Positions 42,369 to 50,857 of a stretch of 64,000 bases of DNA are shown here, piece after piece (positions within the stretch are counted from its first letter, which is position 1; each line of letters opens with the position of its first letter). The notes below the pieces were generated by a model. The model had not been told where the DNA came from. It saw only the letters and a program-made list of their open reading frames with translations, and did not search any database. The DNA is taken from positions 389,108 to 453,107 of the forward strand of contig LMSR01000018.1 in NCBI GenBank assembly GCA_001429555.1, read 5' to 3'. This DNA is from Nocardioides sp. Soil797. GTDB lineage: Bacteria; Actinomycetota; Actinomycetes; Propionibacteriales; Nocardioidaceae. A program made the translations under genes and the position numbers.

Positions 42369-42851
42369 TCAGCCGCGGGCAGCCAGGATCTGCTCGCGCA
42401 GGATGTCGGCGTGACCTGCGTGCCGGGCGATCTCCCGGATCATGTGCAGATAGATCCACCGGAGGCTCAGCTCGCCGAAGGCGTCGTGCTCGATGGTGAA
42501 GCCGAGGTCGAGCGGGTCAGCGATCTCTCGGCCTCGCTCGGCTGCCTGTCGCAGCGCGGACACCGCAGACTCGACGGTGTCATCGTCGGTGACGGTGAAG
42601 CTGGCGTCGTCGCCGAAGCCGTAGCCGTCCCACTCGGACTCCGGGAGCCCGGCCACCCGGCGTTGGAACCAACTGCGTTCGGCCGCGGCCACATGCTTGA
42701 GCAGGCCCAGTGGCGTGGTCAGGGAAGGAACCAGTCGCTGTCGGGCCTCGCTCTCGGAGAGGCCCTCGACACACTCGATCAGCGACTCACGGTTGAGGTC
42801 GAGCATGTTGAGCAGCATCGCCCGTTCCGGGCCGGTGGTGAGGACCTCCAT
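42369..42851 (-). CDS. DinB/DUF664-family protein
   Basis: 160 residues of the four-helix DinB fold. Conserved histidines for a metal site are at LGLLKHVAAAERSWF and HMIREIARHAGHADILRE, the typical DUF664 pattern. Members are mycothiol- or bacillithiol-dependent enzymes or of unknown role. Its ATG overlaps the stop of the upstream maleylpyruvate-isomerase-like gene, so the two are coupled. Confidence 0.85.
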   Translation of the reverse strand: MEVLTTGPERAMLLNMLDLNRESLIECVEGLSESEARQRLVPSLTTPLGLLKHVAAAERSWFQRRVAGLPESEWDGYGFGDDASFTVTDDDTVESAVSALRQAAERGREIADPLDLGFTIEHDAFGELSLRWIYLHMIREIARHAGHADILREQILAARG

Positions 42852-43645
42852 CAGTCGATGGGGTGGTTGACGCAGCTGAGGAACCGGTCGTGGACCGCCC
42901 GCTCGCCGGCGACGGTGATGCCCGTGTCGTCCGCACGTTTCCACAGCCAGGCGTCCAGGTCGGCCGCAGTTCCCGAGACCACCGCGTCGGGCTCGGACCC
43001 GGGGTCGTCGACCACGTGGATGTCGTCCTCGTCGTGGGTGACACCGTCGTCCGGATCGGTGCCGGTGAAGCGGCCCAGCTCCACCCAGACGTGGTGGTCG
43101 GTGTCGATCGAGTCGACCCGCACGAACTGCCCACTCCCGGTGAATGAACCCCACGACGGTGTGCCGCCGAACATGATGTCGAGCGCTTCCTGCACGCCGT
43201 CCGCGGCGAGCCGGGCATCGAGCTCGGTGACGTCGCCGGCGGCCAGCTCAGCGTCGAGCCGGTGGATCAAGGCCTCGTGCGACTGTCGACGCAGGGTGAA
43301 GCCGACGGTCTGCTCGACCGACCAGCTCCAGGCGTGCTCCTTGGGATCCGCTGTTTCGAGGGCGGCGGCCAACGCGGCGGAGCGCTCGTCGAAGAGGGCC
43401 AGACGGGCGTCGTACGCCTCGGGAATCTCGATCTCGACGTAGCCGTCGGGGGAGGAGGCACGATTGGCCACGATCCATGTCCAGAAGTCATGGACACCGG
43501 TGAGGTGGCCGAGCAGGTCGCTGGCATTCCACTCGGGGCAGGAAGGCACCCGTGCGGCCGGGTCGGTGCTGGTCAGCACCGATCGGAATCGTGCGGATTC
43601 GGTGCGGAGGTGGTCGCGGTAGTCGGCGTCCGAGAGTCTCGTCAT
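42851..43645 (-). CDS. Maleylpyruvate isomerase-family (mycothiol-dependent DinB-fold) protein
   Basis: 264 residues. An N-terminal MDMPI domain with the metal motif CPEWNASDLLGHLTGVHDFW and later RQSHEALIHRLDAELA is followed by a C-terminal alpha/beta domain (about 150-260). The family includes mycothiol-dependent maleylpyruvate isomerase, but most members have no known substrate. ATG 43645 is 7 nt after TAGTTT on the minus strand (43658-43653), suggesting a leaderless start. Confidence 0.87.
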   Translation of the reverse strand: MTRLSDADYRDHLRTESARFRSVLTSTDPAARVPSCPEWNASDLLGHLTGVHDFWTWIVANRASSPDGYVEIEIPEAYDARLALFDERSAALAAALETADPKEHAWSWSVEQTVGFTLRRQSHEALIHRLDAELAAGDVTELDARLAADGVQEALDIMFGGTPSWGSFTGSGQFVRVDSIDTDHHVWVELGRFTGTDPDDGVTHDEDDIHVVDDPGSEPDAVVSGTAADLDAWLWKRADDTGITVAGERAVHDRFLSCVNHPID

Positions 43646-43669
43646 GGCGAACAAACTAGGGGACTGGGC

Positions 43670-43697
43670 GCCGCGGGCAAACAGGATTACCCGCGGC
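43670..43697 (-). terminator. Terminator of the flavoprotein operon
   Basis: A perfect 8-bp stem, GCCGCGGG (43670-43677) with its complement (43690-43697), lies 7 nt past the flavoprotein stop codon. It closes the six-gene minus-strand operon. Confidence 0.55.
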
Positions 43698-43704
43698 ACC
43701 CCCT

Positions 43705-46425
43705 TCACCCGACGCTCGGTTGCGCGCGCAGAGCCCGACGCGCATATCCACGCACGTCCGCATCGTGGTCCTTCGTGGCAATTTCGAGCGCATCGAGAAC
43801 CTCGGATGAAGGTGGCAGGTCGCTCAGCGTGATCACTGCAGCCTTGCGTACGTCGGCATGCGCATCGCCGACCGCACGGGCGAGCACCGGCACCGAGACC
43901 TCCGTCGGCCCAGCGGCCAGGCCGCGCACGGAACCGACCCGGACCTGCCACTCCGGCGCATCAGCCTGTTGCACCGCGACCTCCAGGAGCTCTCGGTGCG
44001 GGTCAAGGCCGGCGACGGCCTCGAGCGCGGCCGCACGCACCAGGTGATCGGCGTCGCCCGCCAGGAGCAGCAACGCGTCGGCACCTCCGACGGCCCCGAC
44101 GGTGCCGAGGCCGTGTGCGACGGTGATCCGCACCTCGCGCACCTGATCGGAGGCGAGCGCGGACACCCCCTCCGCGTCGTCGAGGGAGACCAGGGCGCGC
44201 ACCGCCTGCAGGCGCACCCGGTGATCGGGGTCGCTCGCGACCTCTCGGAACAGCTCGCGAGAACCCAGGCTCAGCGCACGGAGGACATCGATCGCGGCCG
44301 CCTTCGACGTCGGGTCGTCCGTGGCAAGCGCACGGTGGAAGGCATCGGCCACCTCCGTGGTGGACGGAATCACCTCCACCAGCTCTCGGGCCGCCACCGC
44401 GGCCGCGGCACGCACCGTGTGGTCGTCGTCGGACAGTGCCTGGGCCACCGCCGGTCCCACGCCTGCGGGGACCACCTCGGTCAACGTCGCCACGGCGGTA
44501 CGCCGTACTTGCGGGTCGTCGTCGGACAGATAGGGCGCGAGGTCTGCGAGCGATGGGTCCGTCTCGGCGAGGTCGAGCAGCTCCAGCACCCGCGGGGATC
44601 GGGCAGTCACAGCCGTCGCGTTGTCCACTGAGTCGCCGGGGTGATCCTCGGCGGTCGTTCCCGACTCCACCACGCAGATGACCGCGACGTCCTTCGGTGC
44701 ACTGTCGGGGATCACCACGTCGTCGACCGGGACCAGGAAGTCGGCGACCGGGCGGCGCAGGAACTCGGTGGCACCGTCGTCGCGACGACGGACGTTGAGG
44801 TGGAAGAACCACTCGTCGTCGTTGCGCAGGGGGAGGTCGGCGCGCGAGTGGTAGAGCCCCCAACGACTCTCCTCGCGCACCATGGACGCGCGTGCCGCCA
44901 GCTCCGCGCAGTCACGGATGAACGAGACCTCCGCGCAGCGCATCAGCTCGTGCGGTGTGCGGGCGCCCATCTGCAGCAGCTCGCCCGACATGCGGTCGAA
45001 CGACTCGATCGCGATCTCGAGCTTGCGTGCGGTCTTCGGTGGCGCCACGTAGTCGTTGACGAACCGGCGGAGCTTGTATTCCACCTGTGGCTGTGGAGGT
45101 CCGTCGGGGTTGCGCAGCGGCCGGTAGATGAGCTCGTGGGCATCGGCGATCTGGTCCTCGGGGAGGGTCGCCTCATCGGAGGGCAGGTGCTCGCTGGCAT
45201 GCTGCCCGGCCAGGTCACCGAAGACGAACGCACCGATCATGTAGTTGTGCGGCACGCAGGCCAGGTCGCCGGCGGCATACAGTCCGGGCACCGTGGTCTG
45301 TGCGTGCTCATCGACCCACACACCGGACGAGGAGTGCCCGCCGCACAGACCGATCTCCGAGATGTGCATCTCGATGTCGTTGGTCCGGTAGTCGTGCCCA
45401 CGGCCCTCGTGGAAGGTGCCGCGCGTGGGCCGCTCCGTGTGGTGGAGGATGCCCTCGATCTCGCTGATCGTCTCGTCCGGCAGGTGGGAGAGCTTGAGGT
45501 AGATCGGTCCACGGGCCGAGTCGATCTCCTCCTTGACCTCGGCCATCATCTGTCCGGACCAGTAGTCGCAGTCGACGAAGCGGTCACCTTCGGAGTTGAC
45601 CTGGTAGCCGCCGAACGGATTGGCGACGTAGGCGCACGCCGGACCGTTGTAGTCCTTGATCAACGGGTTGACCTGGAAACACTCGATGCCGCTGAGCTCC
45701 GCTCCGGCGTGGAAGGCCATCGCGTACCCGTCGCCCGCGTTGGTGGGGTTCTCGTAGGTGCCGTAGAGGTATCCGCTGGCCGGCAGACCGAGACGGCCGC
45801 AGGCACCGGTGGCGAGGATCACTGCTCCGGCTCGCACGATCACGAACTCGCCGGTGCGGGTGTCGAGACCGGCGATGCCGACGGCTCGTCCGCCCGAGGT
45901 GAGCACGCGCACCGGCATGATCCGGTTCTCGATGGTGAGCTTTTCGCGGATCTCTCGCTTGCGCATCACTCGGTAGAGGACCTTCTTGACATCCTTGCCC
46001 TCAGGCATCGGCAGCACGTAGTTGCCCGAGCGGTGCACCCTCCGCACGTTGTAGTCGCCGTACTCGTCCTTCTCGAACTTCACGCCATAGCGCTCAAGGC
46101 GTTGCACCATCGCGTAGCCGCGGGTGGCGGTCTGGCGGACCGTCGCCTGGTTGATGATGCCGTCGTTGGCTCGAGTGATCTCGGCGACGTAGTCGTCGGG
46201 CTCGGCCTTGCCCGGGATCACGGCGTTGTTCACGCCGTCCATTCCCATGGCCAACGCACCCGAATGACGCACGTGCGCCTTCTCGAGCAGCAGCACCTGG
46301 GAGCCAGCCTCGGCGGCGGTGATCGCCGCCATCGTGCCGGCCGTTCCGCCGCCGACGACGAGCACGTCGCAACTGAGCTCGCGTCGTACGTCGACTCCTG
46401 GCACGTCCATCTGCGTGGTCGTCAT
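43705..46425 (-). CDS. AprA/fumarate-reductase-like flavoprotein fused to HEAT repeats
   Basis: 906 residues, about 300 longer than ordinary family members. Residues of about 15-560 form a fumarate reductase/succinate dehydrogenase-type flavoprotein closest in style to adenylylsulfate reductase alpha: the FAD motif VLVVGGGTAGTMAA, HSGALAMGMDGVNNAV, ISEIGLCGGHSSSGVWVDE (about 356-373) and VPGLYAAGDLACV. After a linker, residues of about 610-900 hold roughly nine HEAT/PBS-lyase-like repeats of the form DDDPQVRRTAVATL. The fusion is uncommon in my knowledge of the family. The partner is the AprB-like ferredoxin four genes upstream. The reaction is unknown; a sulfur-oxyanion or organosulfur redox step is an inference. 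Confidence 0.88.
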   Translation of the reverse strand: MTTTQMDVPGVDVRRELSCDVLVVGGGTAGTMAAITAAEAGSQVLLLEKAHVRHSGALAMGMDGVNNAVIPGKAEPDDYVAEITRANDGIINQATVRQTATRGYAMVQRLERYGVKFEKDEYGDYNVRRVHRSGNYVLPMPEGKDVKKVLYRVMRKREIREKLTIENRIMPVRVLTSGGRAVGIAGLDTRTGEFVIVRAGAVILATGACGRLGLPASGYLYGTYENPTNAGDGYAMAFHAGAELSGIECFQVNPLIKDYNGPACAYVANPFGGYQVNSEGDRFVDCDYWSGQMMAEVKEEIDSARGPIYLKLSHLPDETISEIEGILHHTERPTRGTFHEGRGHDYRTNDIEMHISEIGLCGGHSSSGVWVDEHAQTTVPGLYAAGDLACVPHNYMIGAFVFGDLAGQHASEHLPSDEATLPEDQIADAHELIYRPLRNPDGPPQPQVEYKLRRFVNDYVAPPKTARKLEIAIESFDRMSGELLQMGARTPHELMRCAEVSFIRDCAELAARASMVREESRWGLYHSRADLPLRNDDEWFFHLNVRRRDDGATEFLRRPVADFLVPVDDVVIPDSAPKDVAVICVVESGTTAEDHPGDSVDNATAVTARSPRVLELLDLAETDPSLADLAPYLSDDDPQVRRTAVATLTEVVPAGVGPAVAQALSDDDHTVRAAAAVAARELVEVIPSTTEVADAFHRALATDDPTSKAAAIDVLRALSLGSRELFREVASDPDHRVRLQAVRALVSLDDAEGVSALASDQVREVRITVAHGLGTVGAVGGADALLLLAGDADHLVRAAALEAVAGLDPHRELLEVAVQQADAPEWQVRVGSVRGLAAGPTEVSVPVLARAVGDAHADVRKAAVITLSDLPPSSEVLDALEIATKDHDADVRGYARRALRAQPSVG

Positions 46426-47207
46426 CAGGCCACCGCCAATCCGTCGATGTCGTGGGGTGCGCGCAGGCTCGCGGTCAGCCGGGCCTGCAGGTCGGCATCG
46501 GCGGGGGAGTCGAGTTCGCGCGGGCGCGGCACCCGCACCTCGTCGCGGACACCGTCCTTGGCGAGCACGACGATCCGATCGCCCAGCGCGAGCGCCTCGG
46601 AGACGTCATGGGTGACGAAGACGACGGTGCACTGCGAGGCCTGCCAGGCCTCGACCAGCAGCTGCTGCATGGCCACGCGGGTCTGGGCGTCCAATGCGCC
46701 GAACGGTTCGTCCATGCAGATGACCGCGGGGGCGCCGGCAAGGGCACGGGCCAGCTGCACGCGCTGGCGCATGCCACCCGAGAGCTGACCGGGCAGGCGG
46801 TCGGCATGCGTGCTCAGTCCGACCCGGGCGAGCCACTCAGCTGCCCGGCGGCGTCGCTCGGCGCGGCGTACACCACCGACCTGCAGGGGCAGCTCGACGT
46901 TGCGCTGCGCGGTGCGCCAGGGCAACAGGGCATCGTCCTGGAAGACGAGCGCGCGGTCGGCGCAGGGCCCGTCCACGACGGCGTCGCCTGCGGTGAGGGT
47001 GCCGGAGAGCGGGTCGATCAGGCCGGCAATGGCCCGCAGCAGGGTCGACTTGCCGCATCCGGAGGAACCGAGTACGACCAGGATCTCGCCGGGGGAGACG
47101 CTCAGGTCGAGGCCACTCACGACGGCGCGACCTTCGTAGCCGAGGGTCAGGCCGGTGGCGCGGATGGAGGCGGCCGGGGCGCGGCTGCCGGTGGTTTCTG
47201 CAGTCAT
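46425..47207 (-). CDS. ABC importer ATPase (SsuB/TauB/NrtD type)
   Basis: 260 residues. It has Walker A LGSSGCGKSTLLRAIAG, Q-loop FQDDALLPWRT, signature LSGGMRQRVQLARAL, Walker B AVICMDEPFGALD and switch FVTHDVSEAL, all as in the nitrate/sulfonate/taurine importer family. It energises uptake by the permease and binding protein of the same operon. The start and stop each overlap the neighbouring genes by one base, so translation is coupled. Confidence 0.94.
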   Translation of the reverse strand: MTAETTGSRAPAASIRATGLTLGYEGRAVVSGLDLSVSPGEILVVLGSSGCGKSTLLRAIAGLIDPLSGTLTAGDAVVDGPCADRALVFQDDALLPWRTAQRNVELPLQVGGVRRAERRRRAAEWLARVGLSTHADRLPGQLSGGMRQRVQLARALAGAPAVICMDEPFGALDAQTRVAMQQLLVEAWQASQCTVVFVTHDVSEALALGDRIVVLAKDGVRDEVRVPRPRELDSPADADLQARLTASLRAPHDIDGLAVA

Positions 47208-48076
47208 CACTTGTTCCTCTGTTCGGTGGAGAGCCAGCGGGTCAGGCGGCGGCCGAGAAGCTCGACGCAGCTGGAGGTGAGCCATCCGATGGCGCCGATG
47301 GAGAGCATTCCGGCGATCACCGCGGGGTAGTCGACGATCGTGTAGGCCTGCCAGGTGCGGTAGCCGAGGCCGAAGTCGCCCGAGATCATCTCGGCGGAGA
47401 TGACGCAGATCCACGCCACGCCCATGCCCACGGACAGCCCGCCGAAGATGCCGGGAACGATGCCCGGGAGCACCACGTGGGTCAACACTCGACGGCGACT
47501 GGCGCCCATCGTGCGCAGTGCGTCCTCCCACACCGTGGGCAGGGCGCGCACGGCGTGCCGGGTGCTGACCAGGATCGGGAAGAAGGCGGCAGTCGAGGTG
47601 ATGAAGACGATGCCCTGCTCATTGGTCGGGAAGAGCAGGATCGCCACCGGGACCAGGGCGATGGCCGGGATGGGGCGAAACACCTCGAGCAGTGGTTGCA
47701 GCAGGTTGCTGACCCAGCGAGAGCGGGCCAGTGCGATGCCGAGAGCAATGCCGACGGCCGAGGCGATTGCGAACCCGGTGAGGATGCGGACCACGCTCTG
47801 GGCCAGGTCCTGGTAGAACTCGGGGGTTCCCAGTTGGATTCGGAAGGCCTCGAAGACCTCGACGGGGCCGGGGAGCCGGTTGAATCGCAACCACAGCTGT
47901 ACGTCGTTCTCGGTGAGCAGGTGCCAGACGAGCACCGCCGCAACGAGCGACCCCAGGCGCACCGCCCACGTCAACGCGAGTTGGCCGGTCCGTGCGACTC
48001 GGCGCGGGGAGGCGTCCTCCGCCTCTGTTGCGGGAGTGGGTGCCTGCGGGTGCGGTGCGATCACGTGGGCGGTCAT
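47207..48076 (-). CDS. ABC importer permease (SsuC/TauC type)
   Basis: 289 residues with six transmembrane helices. The binding-protein-dependent transport motif for ATPase contact is WEDALRTMGASRRRVLTHVVLPGIVP (EAA loop). It belongs to the sulfonate/nitrate/taurine permease group. It overlaps the binding-protein gene by 4 nt and the ATPase gene by one base. Confidence 0.93.
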   Translation of the reverse strand: MTAHVIAPHPQAPTPATEAEDASPRRVARTGQLALTWAVRLGSLVAAVLVWHLLTENDVQLWLRFNRLPGPVEVFEAFRIQLGTPEFYQDLAQSVVRILTGFAIASAVGIALGIALARSRWVSNLLQPLLEVFRPIPAIALVPVAILLFPTNEQGIVFITSTAAFFPILVSTRHAVRALPTVWEDALRTMGASRRRVLTHVVLPGIVPGIFGGLSVGMGVAWICVISAEMISGDFGLGYRTWQAYTIVDYPAVIAGMLSIGAIGWLTSSCVELLGRRLTRWLSTEQRNK

Positions 48077-49497
48077 CGGGCCTGCTCCACGGCCTGGTGC
48101 CACGTGATGTCCGTGGCGTCGGGATGACCGGCGCGGTAGGCGGCCGCATTCTCCGCCGTCGCGAACGGGAGTCGCCGGGCGCCGTCGCGGAGCCAGACCA
48201 TCTTGTCGGCGAACCACCGTGTGCCGGTGAGTGCATCCGGTGCATAGGCGGCTCGGACCGTGCCGCCGTCCTGCTGGACCCTGCGCACGTTCTGCAGGAG
48301 GCATTCCGGGGTGGCCGCTGGACGGGTGTCGGGCTCGCCGTCGACCCACACCTCAGCAGCCAGGGCCGGGTCCTTCACCCGCTTCCCGCACACCCGGTCC
48401 TTCCCGGTGATCGCGGCAGGGTTGGCCGTCGATGCCGCATCGGCGTCGTACGCCGTGCCGTAGACGTCGCGCAGGTAGGAGTCATTGACGAACTCGTCGA
48501 GGTCGAGCGGGTCGTCTAGGACACCGACCGACTCGAGGAACGGCAGGTCGTGATCGAGCGCGTCACGCTGCAGGTCCTTGAGGGTGAGATCGAACGTGGA
48601 GATGCCGTTGCGACCGTTGTAGAGGTAGACCACCTCCACCGGTAGACCGGTGGCCTTGGCGACCGACTGGGCGGCGGCCATCGGCTCCCGGTGGAGGTAG
48701 TCGGTCGCGTCCCCCTGGGCTTGCAGGAATGCCTCCACGACGTCCTCGTTGTCCGCGGCGAACTCCTTGCGGGTCACCGTGCCGTGCAGGGTGGGGACGC
48801 CGAGTCGGCCACCGTCGTAGACGAGGCGGGCGTCGTCACGCAGCGTCAACAGACCCGGCCACGCCACGAATTGGGCAACCGCGTCGACCGACCCGGCCTG
48901 CAGTGCCGAGGCGCCGACGCTGGGTTCCTGGTTCTCGATGCTCACGTCGTCCTCGGGATCGATGCCCTCCGCCTCGAGAGCCTGCACCAGGGTGCCGTGG
49001 CCGGCGGATCCCAGGCTCGCCGAGAAGGTGCCGCCCTCGAGGTCACGCAACGACCGGGCGGAGGAACCCTCCGGCACGACCACGCCGTTGAGAGCGCCCT
49101 CGGCGTTGTATCCGGTGACGCTGATCATCTCGGTGCCGTACTTGTCGGTCCCGGCACGTGATCCGTTGATCAGCATCGGGTAGTCGCCCATCGACCCGAT
49201 GTCGATCTTGCCCGCGAGCATCTGCGCGGTGATCGGGGCGCCGGTGTCGTAGTCGAGCCACTTCACCTGGTAGTCCTTGCCGTTCTCGGCGCCCAACTGT
49301 TCAAGACGGTCCTCGAAGAAGTGCTTCTCCTTGAGCAGGGTGCCTGCGGTCACCGTGTTGATCGTCTTCGACTGGTAGCCCACCGTGATCACCTCGGCGT
49401 CGTTCTCTGCCCCGCCGGCAACCGTGCACGCGGTGAGCGCGGTCGTGACGAGCAGGGCGCAGGTCGTGGCTGCCACCCGTTTCTGTGTCGTCCTCAT
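48073..49497 (-). CDS. ABC substrate-binding lipoprotein with C-terminal NosL-like domain
   Basis: 474 residues, versus about 320-350 for the family. A lipoprotein signal ends in LTAC (Cys24). Residues of about 35-350 form a SsuA/TauA/NMT1-type binding domain (VGYQSKTINTVTAGTLLKEK, GKIDIGSMGDYPMLINGSRA, LQAGSVDAVAQFVAWPGLL). Residues of about 370-474 look like NosL: VCGKRVKDPALAAEVWVDG, TPECLL, a TG-W segment (DALTGTRWF) and LPFATAENAAAYRAGHPDA. NosL is a copper-binding lipoprotein domain, but the usual Met after CG is Lys here, so metal binding is uncertain. It delivers an unknown substrate to the ABC permease. Confidence 0.85.
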   Translation of the reverse strand: MRTTQKRVAATTCALLVTTALTACTVAGGAENDAEVITVGYQSKTINTVTAGTLLKEKHFFEDRLEQLGAENGKDYQVKWLDYDTGAPITAQMLAGKIDIGSMGDYPMLINGSRAGTDKYGTEMISVTGYNAEGALNGVVVPEGSSARSLRDLEGGTFSASLGSAGHGTLVQALEAEGIDPEDDVSIENQEPSVGASALQAGSVDAVAQFVAWPGLLTLRDDARLVYDGGRLGVPTLHGTVTRKEFAADNEDVVEAFLQAQGDATDYLHREPMAAAQSVAKATGLPVEVVYLYNGRNGISTFDLTLKDLQRDALDHDLPFLESVGVLDDPLDLDEFVNDSYLRDVYGTAYDADAASTANPAAITGKDRVCGKRVKDPALAAEVWVDGEPDTRPAATPECLLQNVRRVQQDGGTVRAAYAPDALTGTRWFADKMVWLRDGARRLPFATAENAAAYRAGHPDATDITWHQAVEQAR

Positions 49498-49520
49498 GTC
49501 GTCCTTCGGGTCGGTCTGCG

Positions 49521-49847
49521 TCAGCGCAGCAGGTAGGGGATGTTCACGGTCACGGCCCCGGTCGGGCACCGGTCGGCGCACGGGCCGCAGTACCAGCACT
49601 CATCGACGTGCATGTAGGCCTTGCCGGTGTCGGGGTCGATGGCCAGGGCATCGAGGGGACACACATCGATGCACAGCCGGCAGCCTTCGATGCACAGTGA
49701 CTGGTCGACCGAGACCGGCACCTCGGCGCGGAAGTCGACCATCGGTGCACGAGGTGGCGGCGCCGGAGCTTCCGGGTCGTGGCAGCTGGCCTTTCTGCGG
49801 GCCGGTGCTTCGTTGGGTGCTGCCTGGTTCGTCGAGGTCTGGTTCAT
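49521..49847 (-). CDS. AprB-like 4Fe-4S ferredoxin
   Basis: 108 residues. After a Pro/Ala-rich N-terminal leader of about 40 residues come two cluster motifs, CIEGCRLCIDVCP (near 52-64) and CWYCGPCADRCP (near 85-96). The wider spacing in the first motif recalls AprB, the electron-carrying subunit of adenylylsulfate reductase. It should shuttle electrons for the HEAT-fused flavoprotein. Its start overlaps the GntR stop by 4 nt; the binding-protein gene follows 23 nt later. Confidence 0.9.
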   Translation of the reverse strand: MNQTSTNQAAPNEAPARRKASCHDPEAPAPPPRAPMVDFRAEVPVSVDQSLCIEGCRLCIDVCPLDALAIDPDTGKAYMHVDECWYCGPCADRCPTGAVTVNIPYLLR

Positions 49848-50644
49848 CGTGCTCTCTCCTTGGGGTCGGCCGTGACGGGGGACGTACGGCGGGTGGTTCC
49901 GCGCATGCTGATGCGATCGCCGCGGAACCGGATGAACTCGAGGTCGACGGGCCGGCCGTCCGCGAGACTGGTGAGCCGCTCGACCATCAGCAGCGGCGAG
50001 CCGGACGAGACGTCGAGGATTGCCGCGGTGTGGGGGTCGGCTGCGATCGCTTCGAGCGAGAGGTCGGCCGTGCCGAGCGGCTGTCCGGAGATCTCCTCGA
50101 GCAGCACGAAGACGTCTTCGCCCTCGAGGTTCTCCTCGAGCAATGGCTCGCCGAGGTCACGGGGGACGTAGGTGAGGTCGAGCGAGAGCGGCAGACCGTC
50201 GACCAACCTCCGTCGTTCGAAGTAGACGACCGGCTCCGACGGCTCGGATCCGAGGCGTCGCGCCACACCGGTCGGAGCAGGGACCAGCCCGGAGACCCGG
50301 ATCTCGTTGCGCACCTCACCGTGGTCCCGAAGGGTCTCCTGGAGCCCGCGCAGCTCATCGAGGCCGTGGCGGAACTTCGTTCCGGAGACCAAGGTCCCGA
50401 CTCCGGGAACCCGCTCGACCAGGCCTTCCTCACGCAGCAGGTCGAGCGCATGTCGCACCGTGTTGCGGGAGACCCCGAACTCGCGGGCCAGACCGGCCTC
50501 TGCCGGCAGCGTCCCGTCTCGGACCAGGCCGTGCAGCACCTGGGTGCGCAGGACGTCGGCCACCTGAAGCGCACGATCGGCGCGGCAACGGCGTCCGACG
50601 GTGGCAGGCACGAGCGGCGTCACATCGGCTGGGAATGAGGTCAT
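49844..50644 (-). CDS. GntR/HutC-family regulator with UTRA domain
   Basis: 266 residues. A GntR winged helix-turn-helix (about 20-90; LPAEAGLAREFGVSRNTVRHALDLLREEGLVERVPGVGT) is followed by a UTRA ligand-sensing domain (about 105-250; ERRRLVDGLPLSLDLTYVP, LEFIRFRGDRI). It is the first gene of the operon it presumably controls, responding to a small molecule linked to the transported substrate. It is divergent from argC across 213 bp. Confidence 0.93.
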   Translation of the reverse strand: MTSFPADVTPLVPATVGRRCRADRALQVADVLRTQVLHGLVRDGTLPAEAGLAREFGVSRNTVRHALDLLREEGLVERVPGVGTLVSGTKFRHGLDELRGLQETLRDHGEVRNEIRVSGLVPAPTGVARRLGSEPSEPVVYFERRRLVDGLPLSLDLTYVPRDLGEPLLEENLEGEDVFVLLEEISGQPLGTADLSLEAIAADPHTAAILDVSSGSPLLMVERLTSLADGRPVDLEFIRFRGDRISMRGTTRRTSPVTADPKERAR

Positions 50645-50683
50645 GGACCAAAGAGTAGTGACTTAGTCGACTTAATGGACCAA
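50644..50683. promoter_or_regulatory. Putative operator of the GntR operon
   Basis: Two direct copies of TGGACCAA (50644-50651 and 50676-50683) flank the 8-bp palindrome AGTCGACT (50665-50672). The first copy touches the GntR start codon. The arrangement fits autorepression; the true site is not proven. Confidence 0.4.
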
Positions 50684-50768
50684 TCACTTCCCTGCGCCAC
50701 CAGATTGCTCGCGGACCGGCTCCTGACCTGCGCCGATGGCGCCCGCCGAGGACATTCCGCCACCTGAG

Positions 50769-50787
50769 CATCTCGCCATGCGAGATG
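50769..50787. repeat. Perfect hairpin between the divergent GntR and arg promoters
   Basis: CATCTCGC-CAT-GCGAGATG, 8-bp arms with a 3-nt loop. Its role is unknown; it could be an operator or insulate the two divergent units. Confidence 0.4.
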
Positions 50788-50825
50788 GGGTGGTTGTTAT
50801 CGTCGACGAGAGCGGTCCGCGATGC

Positions 50826-50857
50826 GCATTCATGCACTGGTGTGTATAGTCATGCAT
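50826..50857 (+). promoter_or_regulatory. ArgR-box and promoter region of the arg operon
   Basis: Two CATGCA-containing half-sites (ATTCATGCAC and AGTCATGCAT) surround TATAGT (50845-50850), a -10 box 7 nt before argC ATG 50858. ARG boxes of actinobacteria have this AT-rich imperfect palindrome form, and argR is encoded in the same operon. The layout predicts a leaderless message repressed by arginine-bound ArgR. Confidence 0.6.
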
